Shown here piece after piece: positions 43,378 to 52,863 of a stretch of DNA of 64,000 nt. Position 1 is the stretch's first letter. Every line of letters begins with the position of its first letter. The notes under the pieces are model-generated. The model was given only the letters and a program-made list of their open reading frames with translations. It was not told the DNA's origin and made no database searches. Position numbers and translations under genes: made by a program. The stretch lies in NCBI RefSeq assembly GCF_036226405.1, contig NZ_CP108464.1, forward strand, positions 8,060,001 to 8,124,000. The letters run 5' to 3'. The DNA is from Streptomyces sp. NBC_01260 (lineage in GTDB: Bacteria; Actinomycetota; Actinomycetes; Streptomycetales; Streptomycetaceae).

Positions 43378-45003
43378 GTGGCAGCCAACCGCCCGTCCGA
43401 GGCCACCGCGAACTGGTGGCGCGACGCCGCCATCTACCAGATCTATGTACGCAGCTTCGCCGATGGCGACGGTGACGGCACCGGCGACCTCGCGGGAGTC
43501 CGGGCCAGGCTGCCCTACCTCGTCGAACTCGGCGTGGACGCACTCTGGTTCACCCCGTGGTACCTCTCGCCGCTCGCCGACGGCGGCTACGACGTGGCCG
43601 ACTACCGCACCATCGACCCCGCGTTCGGCACCCTGGCGGAGGCGGAGAAGCTGATCGCCGAGGCCCGCGAACTCGGCATCCGCACCATCATCGACATCGT
43701 GCCCAACCACGTCTCCGACCAGCACGCCTGGTTCCGGGCAGCCCTCGAAGCCGGCTCCGGCAGCCCGGAACGCGACCTCTTCCACTTCCGCAAGGGGCGC
43801 GGCCCGGACGGCGCGACACCGCCCAACGACTGGGTCTCCGAATTCGGCGGCACCCCCTGGACCCGGCTGGACGACGGCGAGTGGTACCTCCACCTCTTCG
43901 CCACTCAGCAGCCCGACCTCAACTGGGCGCACCCGGCCGTCCGCCAGGAGCACGAGGAGGTGCTGCGCTTCTGGTTCGAACGCGGCGTCTCGGGCGTACG
44001 GATCGACTCCGCGGCCCTGCTCGCCAAGGACCCCGCGCTGCCCGACTTCGTCGAGGGCAGCGACCCGCACCCCTTCGTCGACCGCGACGAACTGCACGCC
44101 ATCTACCGCTCCTGGCGCGCCATCGCCGACGAGTACGGCGGTGTCTTCGTCGGCGAGGTCTGGCTCCCCGACACCGAACGGTTCGCCCGCTACCTGCGCC
44201 CCGACGAGCTGCACACCGCCTTCAACTTCAACTTCCTGGCATGTGCCTGGGACGCCGGACTGCTGCGGACCGCCATCGAGGACACGCTCGCCGAGCACGC
44301 CTCGGTCGGCGCCCCCGCCACCTGGGTCCTGTGCAACCACGACGTCACCCGCACCGTCACCCGCTACGGCCGCACCGAGACCGGCTTCGACTTCGACGCG
44401 AAGACCTTCGGCACCCCGACGGACCTGGCCCTCGGCACCCGCCGCGCCCGCGCCGCCGCCCTGCTCTCGCTGGCCCTGCCCGGCGCGGCCTACCTCTACC
44501 AGGGCGAGGAACTCGGACTCCCGGAGGCGGACATCCCGCTGGACCGCATCCAGGACCCGATGCACTTCCGCAAGGGTGGCACCGACCCCGGACGCGACGG
44601 CTGCCGGGTGCCGCTGCCCTGGTCGGCGCAGGGGCCGTACGCGGGATTCGGCGCCACCGCCGAACCCTGGCTCCCGCAGCCGGCCGACTGGTCCTCCTAC
44701 GCCGCCGACCTGCAGAGCGAGGATCCGGAATCGATGCTCACCCTGTACCGCGAGGCGCTGCGGCTGCGCCGCGGCGAGCCGGGGTTCGGGACGGCGGGGG
44801 AGCCCGGCATCCGCAGGCTGACCTGGCTGGACGCGGCGCCCGGAGTGCTCTCCTTCACCCGGACCGACGGACTCATCTGCGTGGTCAACCTGGCCGCCGA
44901 GGCGGCCGAGCTCCCCCGTCACACCGCGGTGCTGCTGGCCAGCGGCCCGCTCGACGCGGCGGGCAGGCTCCCGCAGGACACCGCGGTGTGGCTGCGAGCC
45001 TGA
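43378..45003 (+). CDS. GH13 alpha-glucosidase / oligo-glucosidase
   Basis: 541 residues from GTG 43378 with AAAGGA upstream; no signal peptide, so cytosolic. GH13 signatures: WWRDAAIYQIYVRSFADGDGDGTGDLAGV, IDIVPNH, GVRIDSAA (nucleophile Asp210), FVGEVW (acid/base Glu260) and LCNHDVTR (transition-state Asp322). The layout fits the alpha-glucosidase/isomaltase subfamilies. It most likely cleaves the imported oligosaccharides to glucose. It closes the ABC operon, 144 bases after the second permease. Confidence 0.92.
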   Translation: MAANRPSEATANWWRDAAIYQIYVRSFADGDGDGTGDLAGVRARLPYLVELGVDALWFTPWYLSPLADGGYDVADYRTIDPAFGTLAEAEKLIAEARELGIRTIIDIVPNHVSDQHAWFRAALEAGSGSPERDLFHFRKGRGPDGATPPNDWVSEFGGTPWTRLDDGEWYLHLFATQQPDLNWAHPAVRQEHEEVLRFWFERGVSGVRIDSAALLAKDPALPDFVEGSDPHPFVDRDELHAIYRSWRAIADEYGGVFVGEVWLPDTERFARYLRPDELHTAFNFNFLACAWDAGLLRTAIEDTLAEHASVGAPATWVLCNHDVTRTVTRYGRTETGFDFDAKTFGTPTDLALGTRRARAAALLSLALPGAAYLYQGEELGLPEADIPLDRIQDPMHFRKGGTDPGRDGCRVPLPWSAQGPYAGFGATAEPWLPQPADWSSYAADLQSEDPESMLTLYREALRLRRGEPGFGTAGEPGIRRLTWLDAAPGVLSFTRTDGLICVVNLAAEAAELPRHTAVLLASGPLDAAGRLPQDTAVWLRA

Positions 45004-45022
45004 CCTCCGTACGCAGGACGCA

Positions 45023-45056
45023 CCTGCCCATGGGCCCGGCCGGGCCCATGGGCAGG
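45023..45056. terminator. Perfect 34-bp palindrome, terminator after the GH13 gene
   Basis: Arms of 17 bases with no spacer (left arm CCTGCCCATGGGCCCGG at 45023-45039), 20 bases after the stop. It is the end of the alpha-glucan operon. A perfect palindrome of this size could also extrude as a cruciform. Confidence 0.8.
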
Positions 45057-45093
45057 ATCGCGGGGGAACGAGGGCTGCGGCACAGTAGGGCAT

Positions 45094-45420
45094 ATGGACG
45101 CTCCGAATGATCTGAATGCCCTCGCCGACGAGCACCTGGCCGCGGCCCGCACCTCCGCGCACGGCCGCAGCGCCCACCTCCTGCTGCACGAGGAGCCGCT
45201 GCGGCAGACCGTCATCGCCCTGACCTCGGGCTCCGCGCTCGACGAGCACAACGCCCCGCCCGCCGCCTCCCTCCAGGTCCTGCGCGGCACGGTCCGGCTC
45301 ACGGCCGCGTCCGGCGACGTGGAACTGGCACCCGGACGGCTGCACCCCATCCCGCAGGAGCGGCACGGACTGCTCGCGCTGGAGGACGCCGTGGTGCTGC
45401 TGACGGCGGTCAACGGCTGA
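45094..45420 (+). CDS. Small cupin-domain protein
   Basis: 108 residues. The single-domain beta-barrel pattern HEEPLRQTVIALTSGSALDEHNAPPAASLQVLRGTVRLTA, then VELAPGRLHPIPQERHGLLALEDAVVLLTAV matches the cupin motifs 1 and 2. The first motif keeps only one His (EHNAPP) and the second has one (RHG), so metal binding may be weak. It is cytosolic and of unknown function, convergent with the sigma factor gene, with nine bases between the stops. Confidence 0.85.
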   Translation: MDAPNDLNALADEHLAAARTSAHGRSAHLLLHEEPLRQTVIALTSGSALDEHNAPPAASLQVLRGTVRLTAASGDVELAPGRLHPIPQERHGLLALEDAVVLLTAVNG

Positions 45421-45429
45421 CGGCCCCGG

Positions 45430-46698
45430 TCAGCCGTCGGGCAGCGCCCGGCGGCGGCGCCGCAGGAAGTCCCGCTCGGCCGTGTTCTGCGTGAGGTCCG
45501 CCGCAGTGTCGTAGGCGGACGCGGCCTCCCGGGTGCGGCCCAGGCGGCGCAGCAGATCGGCCCGCACGGCATGGAACACGTGGTAGCCCTCCAGCTCCAG
45601 CTGGTCGACCAGGGCGAGGGCCGCTTGCGGACCGGCCACCTCCGCCAGGGCGACCGCACGGTTCAGAGCCACCACCGGGGTCGGGGCGGCCGCGAGCAAC
45701 TGGTCGTAGAGCCGCAGGATCTGGCTCCAGTCGGTGGCGGACGCGGTCGCCGCGTCGCTGTGCACGGCGTTGACCGCCGCCTGGATCTGGTACGGACCCG
45801 GCCGGTCCCGCCGCAGGCACTGCCGTACGAGCGACTGCCCCTCGGCGATCAGCGCTCCGTCCCACAGATCGCGCCGCTGCTCATCCAGCGGCACCAGCTC
45901 GCCGGCGGGCCCCGAGCGCGCGGGACGCCGCGACTCGGTGAGCAGCATGAGGGCGAGGAGCCCCACCGCCTCCGGTTCGTCGGGCATCAGCGCGGTCAGC
46001 AGCCGGCCCAGGCGAATGGCCTCCGCGCAGAGGTCCTCGCGCACCAGCCGTTCGCCCGAACTCGCCGTGTATCCCTCGTTGAAGACGAGGTACACCACGG
46101 CGAGCACCGAGCGGAGCCGCTCGGGCAGATCGGCGTCGCGGGGCACCCGGTAGGGGATCCGGGCGTCACGGATCTTGGCCTTCGCGCGCACCAGCCGCTG
46201 CGCCATGGCCGGCTCCGGCACGAGGAAGGCGTGTGCCAGCTCCGCGGTGGTGAGGCCGCCGAGCAGCCGCAGGGTCAGGGCGATCTGCGCGGCGGTGGAG
46301 AGCGAGGGATGGCAGCAGGTGAATATCAGGCGGAGCCGGTCGTCGCGCACGGGTCCCTCCTCGGCCGGTTCGGTCCCGGCATGCAGCAGTGCGGCCTGGG
46401 CGTGCCGGTCGGCGCGGGAGGCCTCCCGGCGCAGCCGGTCGACGGCCCGGTTGCGCGCGGTGGTGATGATCCAGCCGGCCGGTGCGGGCGGCAGCCCGGT
46501 CACCGGCCACCGGTCGAGCGCGGTGGTGAACGCCTCCTGGACCGCCTCCTCGGCGATACCGATGTCACCGAACGCGCCGACGAGCACGGCGACGCACCGG
46601 CCGTACTCGGCACGGAAGAGACGCTCGATCTCCCGGGCGGGCACGGCCGGCTCGTCCGGTGCGCCGTCCGGGGCGGACCGGCCGGGCGAGCCCGTCAT
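45430..46698 (-). CDS. ECF42-type RNA polymerase sigma factor
   Basis: 422 residues, much longer than a plain ECF sigma. Region 2 is [42 protein letters not shown]...[18 protein letters not shown]. Region 4 is [44 protein letters not shown]. About 200 residues of helical, TPR-like C-terminal extension follow ([34 protein letters not shown]...[28 protein letters not shown]). This architecture and the coupled DGPF gene define the ECF42 group, which lacks an anti-sigma factor. Target promoters and signal are unknown. Confidence 0.93.
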   Translation of the reverse strand: MTGSPGRSAPDGAPDEPAVPAREIERLFRAEYGRCVAVLVGAFGDIGIAEEAVQEAFTTALDRWPVTGLPPAPAGWIITTARNRAVDRLRREASRADRHAQAALLHAGTEPAEEGPVRDDRLRLIFTCCHPSLSTAAQIALTLRLLGGLTTAELAHAFLVPEPAMAQRLVRAKAKIRDARIPYRVPRDADLPERLRSVLAVVYLVFNEGYTASSGERLVREDLCAEAIRLGRLLTALMPDEPEAVGLLALMLLTESRRPARSGPAGELVPLDEQRRDLWDGALIAEGQSLVRQCLRRDRPGPYQIQAAVNAVHSDAATASATDWSQILRLYDQLLAAAPTPVVALNRAVALAEVAGPQAALALVDQLELEGYHVFHAVRADLLRRLGRTREAASAYDTAADLTQNTAERDFLRRRRRALPDG

Positions 46699-47054
46699 CA
46701 GCCCTCCAGTTCACCCTCGAACGGGCGGACCTCGATGGGGAGCCCGATCGCCAGCGCGGCCTTGCGGCCCCAGTCGAGCCCGGCGTCCAGATCGGGGGCC
46801 TTGATGATGCTGAGCCCGCCGAGGTACTCCTTCCCCTCGATGTACGGCCCGTCGGTGAGCACCGTGCCGCCGTCCTTCGCCCGCACGACGGTGGCCGTGC
46901 TCGGCGCACTCAGCCCGCCGTCGAAGACCCAGGCCCCGGCCTGCTGGAGCTCCCGGTGGAAGCCCTCGACGTTCCGCATGATCCGTTCCATCTCCGCGGG
47001 GCCGGGCGGCACGCCGTCGGCCGGTGTGACGACGCTGAGCAGGTAGTGCTTCAT
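46698..47054 (-). CDS. YCII/DGPF-domain protein, ECF42 partner
   Basis: 118 residues. [48 protein letters not shown], then [49 protein letters not shown]. The DGPYIEGKE motif marks the DGPF/YCII family. Its stop shares one base with the sigma start, so the two are translationally coupled. In ECF42 systems DGPF proteins always accompany the sigma factor but their role is not settled. No enzyme activity is assigned. Confidence 0.92.
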   Translation of the reverse strand: MKHYLLSVVTPADGVPPGPAEMERIMRNVEGFHRELQQAGAWVFDGGLSAPSTATVVRAKDGGTVLTDGPYIEGKEYLGGLSIIKAPDLDAGLDWGRKAALAIGLPIEVRPFEGELEG

Positions 47055-47175
47055 GGGGTGCCTCCTCGGGTAGTACGCCGGCGCCGTGCCGGCCTCTCAC
47101 CCTCTATACGAACGGCTGCCGTCCGGATCGACACGGAACACGGCCGTGTTCGAGGAATTTCTCGCCCGCACCTTT

Positions 47176-47189
47176 TGGGAGCGCTCCCA
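47176..47189. promoter_or_regulatory. CebR-type operator, perfect TGGGAGCGCTCCCA
   Basis: A 14-bp perfect palindrome identical to the consensus bound by CebR, the cello-oligosaccharide-responsive LacI-family repressor of Streptomyces. It lies 19 bases before the ATG of the GNAT gene, within the leader or start-proximal promoter. Other LacI-family proteins use near-identical sites, so the regulator is inferred. Confidence 0.75.
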
Positions 47190-47207
47190 GCGCGGCAGGA
47201 TGAGGCA

Positions 47208-47834
47208 ATGACTCCGCGAACCGGCCTGCGCGCGTACCATCCGGACGACCGTGCGGACCTTGCCGGCATCTGTGTCCGGACGGCCGACAACGGCGGCGAC
47301 TCCCGGCACCTGTACCCGGACCAGGAGCTGGTGCCGTCGATCTTCGCCGCTCCGTACGCGTACCTCGAACCCGATCTGGCCTTCGTGATCGACGACGGAA
47401 CGGGCCGGGCGGTCGGATACATCCTCGGGACGGCGGACACACCGCGGTTCGTGACGGAGTTCCGCAAGCGCTGGCTGCCTCTGGTCGAGGACCGTTACCC
47501 GCGACCGGACGGCGAGCCGACCTGTCCCGGCGACGAGATGATCGCGCTCCTGCACAACCCGGAGCGGATGATCCTGCCCGAACTGGCCGCCCACCCGGCC
47601 CACTTGCACATCGATCTGCTTCCGGAGTGGCAGCGCAGGGGGTACGGGAGAGAGCTGATGCGTACGTTCCTGGCAGCCCTGCGCGCCAAGGGGGTCGAGA
47701 GCGTGCATCTGTCCATGCTCACGGCCAACACCCCGGCCAGGGCCTTCTACGACCGGCTCGGCTTCGCCGAGATCCCGGTACCGGACCCAGGGCCCGTCAG
47801 CTACCTGGTGCGCGGCACCGAGGCGGACCTGTAG
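47208..47834 (+). CDS. GNAT acetyltransferase behind a CebR-type box
   Basis: 208 residues, ATG 47208 preceded by AGGATGAGG. It has an N-terminal LRAYHPDDRADLAGICVRTADNGGD and long insert. The acetyl-CoA site is LLPEWQRRGYGRELMRTFLAALRAKG, and the end is ANTPARAFYDRLGFAEIPV, both GNAT hallmarks. It resembles the stand-alone acetyltransferases found near sugar-metabolism genes. The CebR-type palindrome just upstream suggests control by plant-derived oligosaccharides. The substrate is unknown, perhaps an amino sugar or sugar-derived amine. Confidence 0.88.
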   Translation: MTPRTGLRAYHPDDRADLAGICVRTADNGGDSRHLYPDQELVPSIFAAPYAYLEPDLAFVIDDGTGRAVGYILGTADTPRFVTEFRKRWLPLVEDRYPRPDGEPTCPGDEMIALLHNPERMILPELAAHPAHLHIDLLPEWQRRGYGRELMRTFLAALRAKGVESVHLSMLTANTPARAFYDRLGFAEIPVPDPGPVSYLVRGTEADL

Positions 47835-47933
47835 AACGACGCCGCGGCGGGGGTGCCGCGCCGGATCGCTGGGCAGGTACTGGTGTACGACCCCGAAACG
47901 GGGCGAAGCGGCCGGTGGCGAGAGGCGTGTGAC

Positions 47934-48806
47934 GTGAGCGAGCAGACCGTGTGGCAATTCTCCGACGACCGCGGACAGCGGTCGTCCGCCGAGCGGCGCC
48001 CGACGCGGGTGCTCGCGTACGTCCAGGCCGGAGCGACCTTGTGGGACCACGGGATACGGCCGGTCGGAATATTCGGCTCCGGCCATGACGACCCGGCCGT
48101 GCCCGACACCGCGAAGACCGGATCGCTGCCCCTGACCGAGGTCGCCTATGCGGGCGCGGGCACCACCCTGGACGTGGAAACACTGCTGAGCGGCGAGCCC
48201 GACCTCGTGGTGGCCGTCAGCTACGGCGGCGGCCAGGTCTACGGCCTCGCCCCGGAGACGGCCAAGCACTTGGAGGAGCACGTCCCGGTCGTCGTCATCG
48301 ACGTGGGCCAGGCGCGCACCCTCGCGGAGACCGGTGACCGGTTCACCCGGCTGGCCCGTTCGCTGGGCGCCGAGGAGCCCGCGGTGGCCGCGCAGGAACT
48401 GGACGCCGCCCGGGACCGGCTGCGCACGTTCGCCGCGCGACCGGACCGGACCAGGGTCCTCGCCCTGTCCCCGGCCGGGCAGCAGCAGGCGCACCTGGCC
48501 CGCCCTCGCATGTGGCCCGAACTGCGGGCGCTGGCAGAGCTCGGCGTCGACCTGGTGGAACCGGCCGACGGGCCCGGTGCGAACTGGTCCACGGCCGACT
48601 GGGCGGAGGCCGGGGCGCTGCGTCCCGCCGTCGTGCTCGCCGACATCCGGGTCAACGCCACCCCCCTCGAAGAGCTCCGGACGAACGCGGCGTGGGCGGC
48701 GATCGAACGCACCGCCCGGGTCGTGCCCTGGAACCCGGAGCCGGTGTGCAGCGCGCGGGCCCACGCCCGGTTCCTGGCCCTGGTGGCCGACGCGCTTGGG
48801 GCCTGA
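47934..48806 (+). CDS. FeuA/BtuF-fold binding protein without a signal peptide
   Basis: 290 residues from GTG 47934 (GAGAGG upstream). It resembles siderophore/vitamin B12 binding proteins: [76 protein letters not shown], a helical linker and [19 protein letters not shown]. Unlike transported binding proteins, it has no signal sequence or lipobox: the N-terminus is [24 protein letters not shown]. It may act inside the cell, for example in ligand release or sensing (inference). No permease gene is adjacent. Confidence 0.8.
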   Translation: MSEQTVWQFSDDRGQRSSAERRPTRVLAYVQAGATLWDHGIRPVGIFGSGHDDPAVPDTAKTGSLPLTEVAYAGAGTTLDVETLLSGEPDLVVAVSYGGGQVYGLAPETAKHLEEHVPVVVIDVGQARTLAETGDRFTRLARSLGAEEPAVAAQELDAARDRLRTFAARPDRTRVLALSPAGQQQAHLARPRMWPELRALAELGVDLVEPADGPGANWSTADWAEAGALRPAVVLADIRVNATPLEELRTNAAWAAIERTARVVPWNPEPVCSARAHARFLALVADALGA

Positions 48807-48943
48807 AGGCTGTCCCGTGGGGCCTCTCGTGCGCCGCGCGCCGATGCCCCGTACGGACGCCTGCGATCGCGCGGGACGCCGTGGTTCGCGAGGCTGGCCG
48901 GGAGTGTCCCGTGCCGGTACCCGCACGTCCCCAGGAGCAGGCC

Positions 48944-49207
48944 ATGCAGCAGGACAAGCACCCTTCCTACCGTCCCGTCGTCTTCCGTGACCGTTCGGCG
49001 GGCTATGCCTTTCTGACCCGGTCCACCGCGTCGAGTGGGCAGACCATCGACTGGGACGACGGCAACAGCTACCCCGTCATCGACGTGGAGATCTCCGCCG
49101 AGAGCCACCCGTTCTTCACCGGGAAGGCCCGGGTGGTCGACTCCGAGGGCCAGGTCGCCAAATTCGAGCGCAGGTACGGCGACGACGGGGGCGCCGGCGC
49201 CTCCTGA
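48944..49207 (+). CDS. rpmE2: Type B 50S ribosomal protein L31
   Basis: 87 residues, ATG 48944 with AGGAG upstream. [79 protein letters not shown] is the zinc-free (Cys-less) L31 paralogue. Streptomyces make it under zinc shortage, usually through Zur. I saw no Zur-type AT-rich palindrome in the 137 bases upstream, so regulation here is unclear. It works as a structural part of the large ribosomal subunit. Confidence 0.95.
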   Translation: MQQDKHPSYRPVVFRDRSAGYAFLTRSTASSGQTIDWDDGNSYPVIDVEISAESHPFFTGKARVVDSEGQVAKFERRYGDDGGAGAS

Positions 49208-49382
49208 CCCGTTCGGGACCCGAGCCCCCGGCCTTCTCCACCGGGCCGGGGACCTCGTACGTCGTGACCGCACCCACCCCGCGCACGGGGAAGTGACCCG
49301 TTCGGCCCAGTGGGCGCATCCTCGGCCGGGGCCCGGCCGTTCGACCGGCGGCGGGGGCGAACGATGACGGGAGGGCCGCGGC

Positions 49383-50624
49383 ATGGCGTGGGACGGGGCA
49401 GCAACTGTGGTGACGGGCCTGGGGCTTGTGACCCCGGCCGGCGCTGACGAGCACGCCTTCTGGGCGGGGCTGTGCGCCGGGACCGGTGTGGCCCGGCACT
49501 GCGAGGAACTGGCCGGCCTGCCGGTCGACTTCGCCTGCCGGGCCGACGCGGGGGACCTGGACGAGGCGGTGGGCGGACGCGCCGTGTTCCGGATGGCGCG
49601 GTTCGTGAAGATGGCGCTCGTCGCCGCCCGCCGTGCCGTGGCGGACGCCGGGCTCCGACCGGACCGCTGGGACGGCAGCCGGGTGGGCGTCGTGCTGGGC
49701 GTCGGCGTGGGCGGTGTTTCCGTTCTCGTCGACAACGTCCGCAGGCTGGACGCGGACGGACCGCTCGCGGTCTCCCCGCTCCTTGTGCCGATGATGATGC
49801 CGAACGCGGCCGCCGGGGAGGTCGCCATCGACCTGCGCGCCCACGGGCCGAGTCTGGCCCCGGCCACCGCCTGCGCGTCGGGCGCCACCGCGCTCGCTCT
49901 CGCCCGCGACCTGCTGACGAGCGGTCAGTGCGACGTTGTGGTGGCCGGCGGTGCGGAGTCCGTGGTGACTCCGCTGGTGGTGACCGCGTTCGCGGGGATG
50001 GGCGCACTCTCGGTGCGCACCGGCGAGCCGGCGGCCGCGTCGAGGCCGTTCGCCGCGGACCGCGACGGGTTCGTCCTGGGCGAGGGCGCCGCCGTCCTCG
50101 TACTGGAACGCGCCGGGGACGTCCGGGCCCGTGGCGGACGGGCGCGGGCGGTGCTGGCCGGTGCGGGCGCTGCCACGGACGCCCACCACCCCACCGCCCC
50201 CGACCCGGGCGGCCGAGGCGCTCAGCGGGCGGTCGAGGCGGCACTGGACCGGGCGGGCTGGGCTGCCCGCGACGTGGACCACATCAACGCACATGGCACC
50301 TCCACCCCGCTGAACGACGCCATGGAATCCGCGCTGATCGCCCGGCTCTTCCCGCACCGGCCCTCGGTGACCGCACCGAAGGGCGTCATCGGGCACACCC
50401 TTGCGGCGGGCGGTGCGATCGAGGCGGTGGCCACCGTACTGACCCTGGAACACGGCCTCGTCCCGCCGATCGCCAACCTCGACGCCCCGCCGGCGGAGTC
50501 CGGCCTCGACTGTGTGACCAAGGAACCCCGCAGGCAGCGCGTCGAGCGGGCCCTCAGCCACTCCTTCGGATTCGGCGGCCACAATGTCGCCCTCGCCTTC
50601 CAGCGGGCCCCGGCACCCCGCTGA
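49383..50624 (+). CDS. Beta-ketoacyl-ACP synthase (FabF/KAS II-like), first of a pair
   Basis: 413 residues, ATG 49383. It has a complete KS triad: Cys164 in PATACASGATAL, His in HINAHGTSTPLND, and His in GVIGHTLAAGGAIEA; the end is SHSFGFGGHNVAL. It belongs to the stand-alone FabF-like condensing enzymes and is not a chain-length factor, because the Cys is present. It should condense an acyl starter with malonyl-ACP. It opens a tight set (acyl-CoA oxidase-like, small membrane protein, ACP, second KS) that has no local KR or DH, so partner reductases must come from elsewhere. The product is unknown. Confidence 0.92.
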   Translation: MAWDGAATVVTGLGLVTPAGADEHAFWAGLCAGTGVARHCEELAGLPVDFACRADAGDLDEAVGGRAVFRMARFVKMALVAARRAVADAGLRPDRWDGSRVGVVLGVGVGGVSVLVDNVRRLDADGPLAVSPLLVPMMMPNAAAGEVAIDLRAHGPSLAPATACASGATALALARDLLTSGQCDVVVAGGAESVVTPLVVTAFAGMGALSVRTGEPAAASRPFAADRDGFVLGEGAAVLVLERAGDVRARGGRARAVLAGAGAATDAHHPTAPDPGGRGAQRAVEAALDRAGWAARDVDHINAHGTSTPLNDAMESALIARLFPHRPSVTAPKGVIGHTLAAGGAIEAVATVLTLEHGLVPPIANLDAPPAESGLDCVTKEPRRQRVERALSHSFGFGGHNVALAFQRAPAPR

Positions 50625-50692
50625 ACAGGAAGTAAAGGGCTGCGAATGCCAGAATTCGGGTGTCCTGGCTGATTCCTGATCGTTCCTGTCGT

Positions 50693-52597
50693 ATGACCAT
50701 TACGATGGATAGCCCCATGGTGACCGGAGCCGGCACGGAGCGGGTCGCGGACCGGCTCACCGCAGTGCTCCTCGGCGCGGACGCCCGCCGGGAGCACGGC
50801 TTCTGGCAGCGCATCATCGCCACCGAGCCGTTCCGCAGGCCGGTAGTCCCCCTGCCCGGTCCCACCCCCGACGAGCGGCTCGCGCTCGCCCACGCCCGGC
50901 TGCGCACGCTCAACAACGCGCTGGACAGCGGCGCGAGGCTGGCAGCCGACCCGCGCGCCCTGGCCGCACTGCACGAATGGCTCGCCCCGGTGGACCCGAC
51001 TCTCGCCACCGTCGCGGGAATCCACTACAACCTCTTCCTCGGCAGTCTGCTGGACCACGACGCCGACCGGTCCCGCGATCTGTCGGACTTCCTCGCGATG
51101 CGGCGCATCGGGACCTTCCTCTGTACGGAGGTGGCGCACGGCAATGACGCCGCCGCGGTCGAGACGACGGCCACCTACGACCGTGCCCGGGACGGATTCG
51201 TGCTGCACACGCCGCACCTGGGCGCGCAGAAGTTCATGCCCAACACCAGCCGGGCCGGCGGCCCCAAGTCGGGACTCGTCGCCGCCCGGCTCCTCGTCGA
51301 GGGAGCCGACCACGGGGTCTTCCTGCTGCTGGTGCCGCTCACCGACTCGTCGCAGGCCCTGCCCGGGGTACGGATCCGCAGGCTTCCGGCACGGCTGGGC
51401 AGTCCCGTGGACCACTGTCTGACCTCCTTCGACCAGGTATTCGTGGGGCGCGAGGCACTGCTCGGCGGCCAGCAGGGGCGGGTCGGCGACGACGGGGTGT
51501 TCCGCAGCGGCACCGCCGGCCGCAGACGCCGATTCCTCGCCTCCATCGGCCGCGTCACCACGGGCCGCATCTGCATGAGCGCCAGTGCGGTCGGCTCCGC
51601 CCGGGCCACCCTTGCCATCGCGGTCCGCTACTCCGGCCACCGGTATGTCTCCGGGGGCCGTGCGCTGCCGCCGTTGCCGGTGATGGCCCACCGCAGCCAC
51701 CACGGCCCGCTGGCCGGGGCCATGGCCACCGTCTTCGCGATGAGCCTGCTGCACCGACGGGTCCTCGACCGCTGGGAGGCCGCGGTGCGCGGCCCGGCGG
51801 CGGAGCGCGCGGCGGCCGGGCAGCTGGTCGACATCGCCAAGGGCTGGATCACCTGGCAGGCCCGGTCCGTGATCGTCGAATGCCGGGAACGGTGCGGAGC
51901 CCAGGGACTGCTGGAGAACAACGGAATGACCGAACTCGTCACCGCGGTGGAGGGCGCCATCACCGCCGAGGGCGACAACCTGGCCATCCACGCCAAGGCG
52001 GCGGCCGAGATGGTCATCTCAGCGATGCCCGAGGCATTGGACGCGTGGGGCACCGCGTCCGGCCGGCCGGACGGCGACCTGAACGATCTGCGCTACCTCG
52101 GCCGGCTCCTGGCCCAGGTGGAGCGGATCCAGTTCGCCCGCTCCCGCGCACGCATGGCACGGGCCCCGCACGGTGGCCCGCTGAAGCGGTGGAACACGGG
52201 GTCCGGGCCCGCGCTGCGAGGCGTCGAGGCGCACGCCTACCGGCAGGCGGCCGACGCGTACGCGGACGCGGTCGAGGGCCTGCCCGAGGGGCCTGCCCGC
52301 GAGCGGCTGACCGAACTGGCCCGGCTGTTCGCGCTGCGCTGGGTCGAACGCAACAGCGGGGACCTGCTCGTCGCCGGTCACCTCACGGCCGACCAGGTCG
52401 AAGGGCTGACGGAGGCCACCGAGCAGCTCGTCGCCGCCGTCGCGGTCCACCTGCCGGAACTCGCCGGCTCCTTCGCGCTGCCGGCGGAACTGCTCGCCGA
52501 CTGGCCCATCGCGGGAGCCCGCTACGCGGAGGCGTACGACGACCTGGAGGCGTCCTGGCACACGGGCGAGAGGCAGGTACCCGCGGGGGATCGATGA
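50693..52597 (+). CDS. Acyl-CoA oxidase / dehydrogenase-like flavoprotein
   Basis: About 634 residues from ATG 50693; the start is uncertain (no good ribosome site; ATG 50705 is an alternative). The order of domains matches peroxisomal-type acyl-CoA oxidases: an N-terminal helical part, then a beta-domain with MRRIGTFLCTEVAHGNDAAAVETTATYDRARDGFVLHTPHLGAQKFMPN. The long helical C-terminal region follows (GRICMSASAVGSARATLAIAVRYSGHR; ITWQARSVIVECRERCGAQGLLENNGM, with Glu and Cys near the active-site position). It probably desaturates an acyl thioester at alpha-beta using FAD and O2. It may act on a CoA- or ACP-bound chain in this cluster. Its stop overlaps the next ATG. Confidence 0.85.
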   Translation: MTITMDSPMVTGAGTERVADRLTAVLLGADARREHGFWQRIIATEPFRRPVVPLPGPTPDERLALAHARLRTLNNALDSGARLAADPRALAALHEWLAPVDPTLATVAGIHYNLFLGSLLDHDADRSRDLSDFLAMRRIGTFLCTEVAHGNDAAAVETTATYDRARDGFVLHTPHLGAQKFMPNTSRAGGPKSGLVAARLLVEGADHGVFLLLVPLTDSSQALPGVRIRRLPARLGSPVDHCLTSFDQVFVGREALLGGQQGRVGDDGVFRSGTAGRRRRFLASIGRVTTGRICMSASAVGSARATLAIAVRYSGHRYVSGGRALPPLPVMAHRSHHGPLAGAMATVFAMSLLHRRVLDRWEAAVRGPAAERAAAGQLVDIAKGWITWQARSVIVECRERCGAQGLLENNGMTELVTAVEGAITAEGDNLAIHAKAAAEMVISAMPEALDAWGTASGRPDGDLNDLRYLGRLLAQVERIQFARSRARMARAPHGGPLKRWNTGSGPALRGVEAHAYRQAADAYADAVEGLPEGPARERLTELARLFALRWVERNSGDLLVAGHLTADQVEGLTEATEQLVAAVAVHLPELAGSFALPAELLADWPIAGARYAEAYDDLEASWHTGERQVPAGDR

Positions 52598-52770
52598 CGG
52601 CCGGGACGGAGCAGGGAACACCCGTGCGGCTGCGCCGTGCGGCCGCGGCGGCACAGGGCCTCGGAGTCGGTGTCGTACTCCTGGCCTTCTGGGGCACCGC
52701 GGCCGTGTTGTCGCGGTGGTGCCCGGGGGAGCGGCCCCGCGGAGGCGAATCGGTTCGCCGCAAGGCGTAA
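52594..52770 (+). CDS. Small single-span membrane protein (58 aa)
   Basis: ATG 52594 overlaps the oxidase stop (ATGA). MTAGTEQGTPVRLRRAAAAAQGLGVGVVLLAFWGTAAVLSRWCPGERPRGG has one hydrophobic helix (about 21-41) with positive residues before it. No family is recognised. Coupling with the oxidase suggests it helps place the pathway at the membrane. Confidence 0.6.
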   Translation: MTAGTEQGTPVRLRRAAAAAQGLGVGVVLLAFWGTAAVLSRWCPGERPRGGESVRRKA

Positions 52771-52863
52771 CTGGACGGACGCTGCTCAGTTACTTCGGCG
52801 TCGGGGCGTGAGAGGCAGCGCTCCGGACACCCCCGCCGGACGGGCATGATGGAGAGGAAGACC

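Noticed and set aside
42940..45366. 808-codon minus-strand frame opposite the GH13 gene
   Set aside because: Shadow frame; the plus strand has all GH13 catalytic motifs in one frame.
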